The notes under the pieces are model-generated. The model ran no database searches and was not told the origin of the DNA. It worked only from the letters and a program-made list of their open reading frames with translations. 8,472 nt of DNA, from assembly GCA_030642645.1 (NCBI GenBank), contig DAOWNJ010000036.1, forward strand, positions 1 through 8,472. The letters are read 5' to 3'. This DNA comes from Dehalococcoidia bacterium (lineage in GTDB: Bacteria > Chloroflexota > Dehalococcoidia > E44-bin15 > DAOWNJ01). Shown here piece by piece: positions 1 to 5,660 of this stretch. Within the stretch, counting starts at the first letter, position 1, and every line of letters begins with the position of its first letter. A program made the translations under genes and the position numbers.

Positions 1-129
1 GAACGTCGCGAGGAGCGTTGGAGGAAGAAGCGGGAGAGGATACCTCAGCATGGCAAGAGCCTTGGCCGAGTTTATAGGGATAGTATCCTGAAGCGAGCAG
101 GCCTCAAAAGGAGGTCAAGGCGAAAGTGA
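1..129 (+). CDS. C-terminal end of an unidentified basic protein (partial)
   Basis: The first reading frame is open from the window edge to a TGA at 127-129 and gives 42 residues with no start, so only the tail of a gene is visible. The tail is very basic (13 Arg and 6 Lys in 42) and ends in GLKRRSRRK, which would suit a nucleic-acid-binding or ribosome-associated extension, but I do not recognise the family. Arginine is mostly AGG, CGA, CGT or CGG, as in the neighbouring genes. The stop lies 7 bases from the stop of the convergent accDA gene, a spacing typical of two real genes meeting tail to tail. The stretch is short and open by chance is possible, so confidence is low. Confidence 0.35.
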   Translation, partial: ERREERWRKKRERIPQHGKSLGRVYRDSILKRAGLKRRSRRK

Positions 130-136
130 CTGTGTT

Positions 137-1885
137 TTATTTTTCCTCGTGATACTCAGTCTCCTCCATCATCCCTGAGAAGAGGTCCACAGCGCCCCTC
201 GCCCCTCGGGAGAGGAGGTCCTGAAGCTGTGAGAGCTGCCTCGAGATCGCCGAGCCGTATTGCCCTATCTTCCTGAACCTCTGGTAACGCTGCTTTAGGA
301 GCTTGTCGATGGAGATGGCTTGGGTATCCACGAGCTCTTTTATCAGGTACCTCTTTAGCTGGCGGGCTGCCTCATCAGGGTTGGAGTGAGCCCCTCCTCT
401 AGGCTCAGGGACCACAACATCAATCACCCCAAGCTCCTTGCAGTCGTGGGCGGTGAGCCTCAAGGCTGAGGCGACCTCCTGAGCCTTTGTAGTATCACGG
501 TAGAGGATGGATGCCGCCCTCTCCGGAGAGACAACGGAGTAGATGGCATTCTCCATCATAAGCACCCTATCGGCGACCGCCAGCGCCAGTGCCCCCTCTC
601 CACCCCCCTCGCTGATGACCACAGAGATAACCTGCGTTGGGAGGTCAGACATCATCGCCATAGATGTTGCGATGGCCCCCCCAATCCCCCTCTCCTCGGC
701 CTCAAGCCCAGGGTATGCCCCCGGGGTATCGATGAGGGTTATCACCGGAAGGTTGAACTTTGCCGCAAGCCTCATCGCCCTCTGTGCCTTTCTGAACCCC
801 TCAGGGTATGCCCTCCTCTCCTCCCCATGACCCCTCTCCTGGGCAATGATTACCACTGCCTGCCCGCTCAGGTCCCCCAGCCCGCAAACAATTGCTTCAT
901 CATCACCATACAGGCGGTCTCCATGGAGTTCGATGAAGCTTAAGGTGATCCTTCCGATATAGTCGAGGGAGGTCGGGCGATGTTCATGGCGGGCCAGCTC
1001 CACTGTCTGCCATACCGAGTCCCTTGGCTTCTCAAGAACCTGATAGTCCTCGTCCTTCTTGGTGAGTACCAATTGATAGCGGGCGCAGAGGAGATCGAGG
1101 GTGACGGAGAGGAGGTCACGGAGCTTTGTTCGATCCACTACTAGGTCAATCAGCCCATGCTTCAGATGGGACTCGGCGGTGTGGGAGCCCTTTGGGAGTG
1201 GCCTCCCCATGGTCCGCTCCATCACCTTTAATGGGGCAAATCCTACGATAGCCCCTGGCTCCGAGATTATGATGTCCCCAAGGGTGGCGAAGCTCGAGTA
1301 GACCTCGCCGGTTGTTGGGTTTGTAAGGATAGAGATGAACGGGAGACCGGCGGCATCAAGCCTCTGTGAAGCAGCAGCCGTCTTTGCCATCTGCATGAGT
1401 GACAGGACCCCTTCCTGGAGCCGTGCTCCACTTGAGGCGGTAATGGTCACCAGCGGCAGCTTTCTCCTTATCGCTAGCTCAAACGCCAGGGCCATTTTCT
1501 CCCCAACCACGCAGCCCATGCTCCCCCCTAGAAAGCCGAAGTCGAGGACGGAGATAACAGCCTGATTGCCACCGATGCTGCATGTCCCGGTGAGCACCGC
1601 CTCCTTCAGTCCGGTCCTCCCCTGGGCCTCAATGATGCGCTCCTGATATGGCACCCTCTCCGAAAAGGAGAGTGGGTCGAGGGACGGGAGGGAACGGTTC
1701 ACCTCCTTGAAGCTTCCAGGGTCTGTTATGAGCTCGATCCTCTCCCTCGCTGAGATGCTATGGTGGAAGCGACACCTTTCGCATACCCGGTAGCGGTGGT
1801 ATAGCTCAGACCCTGATAGGTCGGCACCGCATGCCAGGCAGTGCTCCTCAGCTATAATGGTGCTCAAGAGCTCATTGGGTTCCAT
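137..1885 (-). CDS. accDA: Fused acetyl-CoA carboxylase carboxyltransferase, beta (AccD) plus alpha (AccA)
   Basis: This 582-residue protein carries both carboxyltransferase subunits, which move the carboxyl group from carboxybiotin to acetyl-CoA to make malonyl-CoA in the cytoplasm. Residues 1-270 are AccD: a four-Cys zinc finger (C16, C19, C35, C38), FLGGSMGCVVGEK at 118-130, SSGARLQEG at 151-159 and TNPTTGEVYSSFATLGD at 188-204. Residues from about 285 are AccA: GRITLSFIELHGDRLYGDD near 311-329, IDTPGAYPG at 385-393, SEGGGEGALA at 425-434 and VPEPRGGAH at 492-500. In E. coli these are two proteins; fused forms are known in several lineages. Two glycine-pair positions differ from the E. coli pattern (SSG for SGG, GEG for GGG-type). 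The ATG lies inside the end of ftsK (14-base overlap) behind a near-perfect ribosome binding site. No biotin carboxylase or carrier gene is in the window. Confidence 0.95.
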   Translation of the reverse strand: MEPNELLSTIIAEEHCLACGADLSGSELYHRYRVCERCRFHHSISARERIELITDPGSFKEVNRSLPSLDPLSFSERVPYQERIIEAQGRTGLKEAVLTGTCSIGGNQAVISVLDFGFLGGSMGCVVGEKMALAFELAIRRKLPLVTITASSGARLQEGVLSLMQMAKTAAASQRLDAAGLPFISILTNPTTGEVYSSFATLGDIIISEPGAIVGFAPLKVMERTMGRPLPKGSHTAESHLKHGLIDLVVDRTKLRDLLSVTLDLLCARYQLVLTKKDEDYQVLEKPRDSVWQTVELARHEHRPTSLDYIGRITLSFIELHGDRLYGDDEAIVCGLGDLSGQAVVIIAQERGHGEERRAYPEGFRKAQRAMRLAAKFNLPVITLIDTPGAYPGLEAEERGIGGAIATSMAMMSDLPTQVISVVISEGGGEGALALAVADRVLMMENAIYSVVSPERAASILYRDTTKAQEVASALRLTAHDCKELGVIDVVVPEPRGGAHSNPDEAARQLKRYLIKELVDTQAISIDKLLKQRYQRFRKIGQYGSAISRQLSQLQDLLSRGARGAVDLFSGMMEETEYHEEK

Positions 1886-4061
1886 CCTCGCTCACCTCCT
1901 TTATTACCTCTCGAGACCTCCCCGGCTCTCCTGAGGAGACCAGTCCCTCACCCTCAAGAAGGTCCATAAGCTTGGCTGCCCTTGGATAGCCGATGCTGAG
2001 CTTTCGCTGGAGGAAGGAGGTTGAGAGGTGCTTGTGCTCCTTAGCGAGCTGCCTTGCCCTCTCGAGGAGGGGGTCCTCAGGTGATACCACCTGCTGGGTG
2101 ATCTCACGGGCTACCTCCTCTCGGAGCCTCTGCTCAAGGCCCTGATTCCCCCAGAAATTGGTGAGCCTCTCTATCTCATCTTCAGATACAAAACACCCCT
2201 GAAGCCTCATCGGCCTGGAGACATCGGGTGGCATATAGAGCATATCCCCCCCGCCGAGTAGCTTCTCCGCCCCCCCAGTGTCGAGGATGGTCCTTGAGTC
2301 AAACTGTGAGGGGACGGCGAAGGCTATCCTCGCTGGGAAGTTGGCCTTGATAAGTCCGGTAACCACATCCACAGAGGGGCGCTGGGTGGCGATGATGATG
2401 TGGATGCCGGTAGCACGGGCGAGCTGAGCAAGCCTGCAGATTAAGCGCTCCACCTCGTCAGAGGACCACATCATAAGGTCGGCTAGCTCATCGATAATGA
2501 GGATGATGTAGGGAATAGGCCCATCCTGGCTTCGATTGTAGGACTCGATATTCTTTGCCCCTGCCGACTCGAGCCTCTTATAGCGGCTGTCCATCTCCTG
2601 ATTTAGCCACCTTAGCGCCCCAAGCGCCTTCTCCTTCTCGACTATCACCGGCGATATGAGGTGGGGGACAGGGTTAAATGGGACAAGCTCCACCCTCTTT
2701 GGGTCAATGAGGATTAGCTTGAGGTGTTCAGGTGAATCGTGAATGAGGAGGCAGGAGATTATGGAGTTCAGGCAGACGGTCTTCCCACTTCCAGTGGCCC
2801 CGGCGATGAGGAGATGTGGCATACTTTGAAGATCGGCGACCACCGCCTCCCCCCCCACCCCCTTGCCCAGGGCAAGGGGAAGCCTTGTCTTTGACCCCAG
2901 TCTCTGGAAGGTTGGGGTCTCTATCACGCTTCTGAGGGAGACAAGCCATGTATTGACATTGGGAACCTCGATCCCTACCATTGACTTCCCAGGGACCGGC
3001 GCCTCTATCCTGATGGATGGGACGGCAAGGCTGAGGGCCAAGTCGTTTGTCAGAGAGGTAATGCGCTCCACCTTGACCCTTGTCTTTGAGACCTCATCCA
3101 GGTGTACCCTGAGGTTCCCATCCCTGTCCCTCTCCTTTACCTCCCTGTATTTGCGGTCCCACCCAGGCTCGACGCCAAACTGGGTTACGGTGGGACCAGC
3201 ATTTATCTGCACCACCTTCGCCTCCACTCCATAGCTTGCCAGGGCCTCCTCGATGAGCCTTGCCCTCCTATCATTATCTGACTGGGTGAACTCGACCTCA
3301 ACTGCACTCTCCATGAGGTCCAGAGGTGGCATCCGCCAGATGCCCGATGTCTGGGTTTGTGAGGGGCCTATCAACTTTGCTTTTACATCTTCCGCCCCTT
3401 TTGCTATGACTTGCGGCTTTGCCTCTCTTTCAGGACGCTCGATCGCTTCTTCGGCTACCGTCCCCGGTTGCTTTTTTGCTAGGTTCCTCAGCCACAACCC
3501 TACATGGAGGGGGTAGCGCTGGTATAGATTCTTGATCCCTGAGGCGGCTCCCGAAAGAAATCGCCAGAGGGCTCCTGGTGCAATCAGAGTGATCCCGGCA
3601 AGGAAGAGGGCGGTGATCTTGAGTGAGCCTAAGGCCACACCACCCCCACCAATCGCCCTGCCAAACCTGCCGCCGATACTCACCTCTCTCATAACCCCCC
3701 CACTTGTGGTGAAGAAGGAGAGGATCCCGAATACAGCTATAGAGATGGCAATGGCCCCAAGCCACCAGCCCCAATAGCGAAATAGGTCCCTTCTACGCCA
3801 AAGGGCCCAAACAAGTGTCAAAAGCCATGCCACTATTATGATGGAACCCAGGCCAAAAAGGCTTAGGGTATTACCCCACAACCCGGAGAAGAACCCCATC
3901 ACCGCCTCGGACTGCCAGAACAATACCCCTAGACAAGCGGCCAGCAGCAATAGGAGCTGAACCGGACGCCAGAGGATGACCCTCAAGAAGAGCCTGCCAC
4001 CCCTCCTTCTCTTTGGGCGTTTACCTGCCTTACCTCTAGGAATGGGTTTTGCCTTTGCCAT
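1872..4061 (-). CDS. ftsK: DNA translocase FtsK/SpoIIIE family
   Basis: This 729-residue membrane-anchored ATPase pumps chromosomal DNA through the division septum. After a basic N-terminus (about 1-24) there are four predicted membrane helices (roughly 31-50, 70-90, 98-117, 147-167), then a short linker (about 168-245), which is short next to E. coli FtsK and more like SpoIIIE. The motor domain covers about 250-640, with Walker A GATGSGKT at 421-428, Walker B IILIIDE at 519-525 and the IATQRPSVDVVTGLIKANFP motif from 557. Residues about 662-722 match the gamma winged-helix domain that reads polar DNA motifs, with IGYPRAAKLMDLLEGEGLV at 690-708. The start is the ATG 6 bases after the udg stop. 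Its ribosome binding site is weak (GAAG), so translation may be coupled to udg. The gene contains a perfect 21-base palindrome and a G8 run just upstream of Walker A, yet the frame is intact. Confidence 0.96.
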   Translation of the reverse strand: MAKAKPIPRGKAGKRPKRRRGGRLFLRVILWRPVQLLLLLAACLGVLFWQSEAVMGFFSGLWGNTLSLFGLGSIIIVAWLLTLVWALWRRRDLFRYWGWWLGAIAISIAVFGILSFFTTSGGVMREVSIGGRFGRAIGGGGVALGSLKITALFLAGITLIAPGALWRFLSGAASGIKNLYQRYPLHVGLWLRNLAKKQPGTVAEEAIERPEREAKPQVIAKGAEDVKAKLIGPSQTQTSGIWRMPPLDLMESAVEVEFTQSDNDRRARLIEEALASYGVEAKVVQINAGPTVTQFGVEPGWDRKYREVKERDRDGNLRVHLDEVSKTRVKVERITSLTNDLALSLAVPSIRIEAPVPGKSMVGIEVPNVNTWLVSLRSVIETPTFQRLGSKTRLPLALGKGVGGEAVVADLQSMPHLLIAGATGSGKTVCLNSIISCLLIHDSPEHLKLILIDPKRVELVPFNPVPHLISPVIVEKEKALGALRWLNQEMDSRYKRLESAGAKNIESYNRSQDGPIPYIILIIDELADLMMWSSDEVERLICRLAQLARATGIHIIIATQRPSVDVVTGLIKANFPARIAFAVPSQFDSRTILDTGGAEKLLGGGDMLYMPPDVSRPMRLQGCFVSEDEIERLTNFWGNQGLEQRLREEVAREITQQVVSPEDPLLERARQLAKEHKHLSTSFLQRKLSIGYPRAAKLMDLLEGEGLVSSGEPGRSREVIKEVSEDGTQ
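1892..1900 (-). promoter_or_regulatory. accDA ribosome binding site inside ftsK
   Basis: On the minus strand AGGAGGTGA is a near-perfect match to the 16S anti-Shine-Dalgarno and lies 6 bases before the accDA ATG. It sits in the last codons of ftsK, so accDA translation is strong and need not depend on ribosomes finishing ftsK. Confidence 0.8.
2849..2879. repeat. Perfect 21-base palindrome next to a G8 run within ftsK
   Basis: CCCCTTGCCC (2859-2868) and GGGCAAGGGG (2870-2879) are perfect inverted arms around one base. On the plus strand a run of eight C lies at 2849-2856. In the ftsK message the hairpin comes first and the G8 run follows within a few bases. The codons spell PLALGKGVGGE, a conserved stretch before Walker A, so protein constraint and high GC may be the whole explanation. 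Confidence 0.6.
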
Positions 4062-4067
4062 TTTGCT

Positions 4068-4658
4068 TCAGAACATGGTCAGTTGCTGGGGTTTACTCTC
4101 CTCTGCTATCTCCTCCGCCTCCGCTAGAAGGCGGGGGATCTTAAGCATGTCCTCCTCAATGGTCTTACGAAGGCTCTGTTGATGGAGGGCAGCAGCGGGG
4201 TGATACATGACATAATAGATGATCCCTCCCACTCTTCTTGCTGTGCCGTGGGCCTTTCCGATGGTCTCACCAGGCAAGAACCTCGCCAGAGAGTACCTGC
4301 CAAGGGTAACGACCATCCTAGGAGAAATGACCTCTAGCTGCTGGTCAAGCCACCTCTGGCATGCCTTCATCTCATTGGGGAGGGGGTCTCGGTTTTGGGG
4401 GGGTCGGCACTTTAGCACATTTGAGATATAGACATCCTTCCTCCCCAGGCCGATGAGGGACAGGAGCTGATCTAAATACTGGCCAGCTGGGCCAACAAAT
4501 GGCCTTCCCTGCTGGTCCTCATGCCATCCAGGGGCCTCACCGATGAAGACGATCTCAGCCTCCTCTGCCCCCTCCCCGGGGACCGCCTTCGTTCGGTATC
4601 TCCCAAGCTCACAGTCCTGGCAAACAGATATCTGCTCATTTAGCTCTGCGAGCGTCAT
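4068..4658 (-). CDS. Uracil-DNA glycosylase, family 4 (iron-sulfur type)
   Basis: This 196-residue base-excision repair enzyme should remove uracil from DNA. It shows the family 4 signatures: GEAPG at 40-44, QGRPFVGPAG at 50-59 and HPAAAL at 153-158. Four cysteines (C13, C16, C84, C100) sit where the family holds its 4Fe-4S cluster. The C-terminus ends in QLTMF (192-196), which resembles the bacterial sliding-clamp binding pentapeptide. The frame is open 46 codons further upstream, but that extension only retraces the tauE-like gene in another frame. The chosen ATG follows GGAAGGTGA at 4661-4669, so the ribosome binding site is the end of the preceding gene and the two are probably translationally coupled. 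The stop lies 6 bases before the ftsK start. The family call is firm; the distinction from DNA-polymerase-linked phage relatives is by length and motif only. Confidence 0.93.
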   Translation of the reverse strand: MTLAELNEQISVCQDCELGRYRTKAVPGEGAEEAEIVFIGEAPGWHEDQQGRPFVGPAGQYLDQLLSLIGLGRKDVYISNVLKCRPPQNRDPLPNEMKACQRWLDQQLEVISPRMVVTLGRYSLARFLPGETIGKAHGTARRVGGIIYYVMYHPAAALHQQSLRKTIEEDMLKIPRLLAEAEEIAEESKPQQLTMF

Positions 4659-4660
4659 AT

Positions 4661-5032
4661 TCACCTTCCAAATATCATCCTGCCCCCCACGAAAAGGAGG
4701 AGAACGCCGAAAATCTTCCCCAAAAGGGCTGCATCTATCCCCGCGGCAAGCCATGCACCCAGAGCAGCGAAGATAACGGCAGCGGGCGCTATCCACAGCG
4801 CTTGCTTGACCCTCAATGTATCCTGTCGGTAATGCGTTATCGCCCCCGCCGTCGTCGCGGCGGTCACTGCAACAAGTGAGATTCCCTGTGCTACATGCTG
4901 CTCTTGCCCGAGGAGGAAGACCAAGCTGGGAACGAATATAATCCCGCCCCCGATCCCGAACAGACCCGCAAACACCCCCCCCGCCAGCCCCAGGCCCAGG
5001 GCGATCGCCACATTTACAAGGATACTACTCAT
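4661..5032 (-). CDS. Half-size TauE/SafE-type membrane protein, second of a pair
   Basis: This 123-residue hydrophobic protein has about four predicted membrane segments and the TauE/SafE (DUF81) motif GLFGIGGGIIFVPSLVFLL near 23-41, followed by the QGISL stretch. Full TauE/SafE proteins are about 250 residues with two such halves and are thought to export sulfite, sulfonates or related anions; this is one half. It aligns without obvious gaps to the protein encoded just upstream (GIGGG-I-VP, then FGVLLL and a final IFGR against FIGR), so the two are paralogs. Its ATG lies 1 base after the upstream stop and its stop is 2 bases before the udg ATG. The ribosome binding site GGTAGGTGA covers the stop of the preceding gene. 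Substrate is unknown. The tight coupling suggests the two halves are made together and assemble as a heteromer. Confidence 0.88.
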   Translation of the reverse strand: MSSILVNVAIALGLGLAGGVFAGLFGIGGGIIFVPSLVFLLGQEQHVAQGISLVAVTAATTAGAITHYRQDTLRVKQALWIAPAAVIFAALGAWLAAGIDAALLGKIFGVLLLFVGGRMIFGR

Positions 5033-5033
5033 C

Positions 5034-5396
5034 TCACCTACCGATAAACATGAGCACTGCCGTTATAAGGAGCAAGACCCCAAAGCCCTGGCGGAGCCTT
5101 CTGGTTGGCACCCTCATCATCAGCCTCGCCCCCAGTACAGCGCCTATTGCACCACCAACGGCCAAACCACCGGCTACTGCCCAGTTTATGTTACCCTGAA
5201 TGGCATATTGAATTGCACCGGATAGGGCGAGAAGAACAATAACCCCAAGAGATGTCCCATGAGCCTCCTTCTGGGTTAGGGATAGAAAAGCTACCATTGC
5301 AGGAACCAGGATTACCCCGCCTCCTATCCCCAGAAGCCCCCCTAGAAAACCGGCACTCGCCCCGGTGAGGATGGCTACCGGTGTCTGCCTTCTCAA
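5034..5396 (-). CDS. Half-size TauE/SafE-type membrane protein, first of a pair
   Basis: From the TTG at 5396 this is 120 residues with about four predicted membrane segments. It carries the DUF81 motif GLLGIGGGVILVPAMVAFL and a downstream HGTSL, as in the N-terminal half of a full TauE/SafE exporter. A basic loop RVPTRRLRQ precedes the last helix. The frame is open further upstream, with an ATG at 5417 (127 residues, beginning MSEKEECLRR) and a TTG at 5444. I prefer TTG 5396. A strong promoter has its -10 box on 5416-5421, so a transcript from it would start near 5409 and lack the ATG. AGAGGA at 5401-5406 also gives the TTG a suitable ribosome binding site, and the resulting N-terminus matches the length of the paralog. 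The family call is secure; the start is less so, and the transported anion is unknown. Confidence 0.85.
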   Translation of the reverse strand: MRRQTPVAILTGASAGFLGGLLGIGGGVILVPAMVAFLSLTQKEAHGTSLGVIVLLALSGAIQYAIQGNINWAVAGGLAVGGAIGAVLGARLMMRVPTRRLRQGFGVLLLITAVLMFIGR

Positions 5397-5400
5397 ACAT

Positions 5401-5406
5401 TCCTCT
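5401..5406 (-). promoter_or_regulatory. Ribosome binding site that decides the tauE-like start
   Basis: On the minus strand AGAGGA ends 4 bases before the TTG at 5396-5394. The ATG at 5417 has no comparable purine-rich sequence upstream. This supports TTG as the start of the first half-TauE gene. Confidence 0.5.
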
Positions 5407-5415
5407 TTTTCCGAC

Positions 5416-5444
5416 ATAATAGCATACGAGATAGGCCAAGTCAA
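5416..5444 (-). promoter_or_regulatory. Sigma70-type promoter for the tauE-udg-ftsK-accDA operon
   Basis: Read on the minus strand, TTGACT (5444-5439) and TATTAT (5421-5416) are separated by exactly 17 bases, and TGC directly before the -10 box makes it an extended -10. Each hexamer matches the consensus at 5 of 6 positions. Transcription should begin near 5409, leaving a leader of only about 13 bases before the TTG start. It is the only strong promoter I see for the leftward genes. Confidence 0.7.
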
Positions 5445-5460
5445 TTGAAGCGACTGAAGC

Positions 5461-5489
5461 TTGCTCTTTATCCCGATTTGTAGTAATAT
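5461..5489 (+). promoter_or_regulatory. Sigma70-type promoter for the thiamine operon
   Basis: TTGCTC (5461-5466) and TAATAT (5484-5489) are 17 bases apart. Transcription would start near 5496, about 9 bases before the first helix of the TPP aptamer, which is where a riboswitch promoter should be. The hexamers are only partial consensus matches (3 and 4 of 6). It lies back to back with the tauE promoter, with 16 bases between the two -35 boxes. Confidence 0.55.
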
Positions 5490-5504
5490 TTAAGAAGCCT
5501 ATAT

Positions 5505-5589
5505 CCGCTAGGGGAGCTCAAAGGCTGAGACTCCGGAGAGCCGGGGAACCCTTGAACCTGACCTCGATAATGCGAGCGTAGGGAAGCGG
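5505..5589 (+). ncRNA. TPP riboswitch (THI element) aptamer
   Basis: This RNA binds thiamine pyrophosphate and controls the thiamine genes downstream. The closing helix P1 pairs CCGCT (5505-5509) with AGCGG (5585-5589). Conserved segments are present in order: GGGG (5511-5514), CTGAGA (5525-5530), ACCCTTGAACCTGA (5548-5561) and GCGTAGGGAAG (5576-5586). A short hairpin at 5515-5526 matches P3, and CTCG/CGAG (5563-5566 with 5573-5576) closes the other arm. The optional stem found in many bacterial THI elements lies between CTGAGA and ACCC, pairing 5531-5536 with 5541-5546. The position directly before thiC fits feedback repression by the end product. Confidence 0.95.
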
Positions 5590-5627
5590 GAGCAGTTTAG
5601 ACCGAGAGTCTAGAAACCCGAAAACCT

Positions 5628-5650
5628 AGGCCCTTGGCCTTTTATTTTTA
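5628..5650 (+). terminator. Probable riboswitch-controlled intrinsic terminator
   Basis: AGGCC (5628-5632) and GGCCT (5636-5640) form a GC-rich hairpin with a three-base loop, followed at once by TTTATTTTTA (5641-5650). This is the layout of a Rho-independent terminator between the TPP aptamer and thiC. The stem is short (5 bp). An alternative helix, 5608-5613 with 5626-5631, would use its upstream arm and could act as antiterminator. Confidence 0.6.
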
Positions 5651-5656
5651 GGGAGG
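5651..5656 (+). promoter_or_regulatory. thiC ribosome binding site
   Basis: GGGAGG ends 4 bases before the thiC ATG and begins directly after the U-tract of the terminator-like hairpin. Transcripts that stop at the hairpin would therefore lack it. It could also be masked by CTCC at 5531-5534, but that segment lies in an aptamer stem, so termination is the simpler mechanism. Confidence 0.6.
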
Positions 5657-5660
5657 AGAA

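Noticed and set aside
106..129. AAAAGGAGGT followed by GTG at 126, as a possible plus-strand gene start
   Set aside because: The spacing is 11 bases and the frame stops after 8 codons. The purines come from Lys/Arg codons in the partial gene.
2863..3234. A 123-residue open frame antisense to ftsK
   Set aside because: No family features, and it lies wholly opposite the conserved motor-domain region.
4659..4796. A 46-residue Cys- and Arg-rich N-terminal extension of the uracil-DNA glycosylase
   Set aside because: It lies entirely within the tauE-like gene in another frame. The ATG at 4658 has a ribosome binding site, and the protein from there has normal family length.
5034..5036. The two TauE-like halves as one gene broken by a nonsense or frameshift mutation
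   Set aside because: The junction has a proper stop, a ribosome binding site and an ATG, and both proteins have complete matching ends, so they look like designed separate genes.
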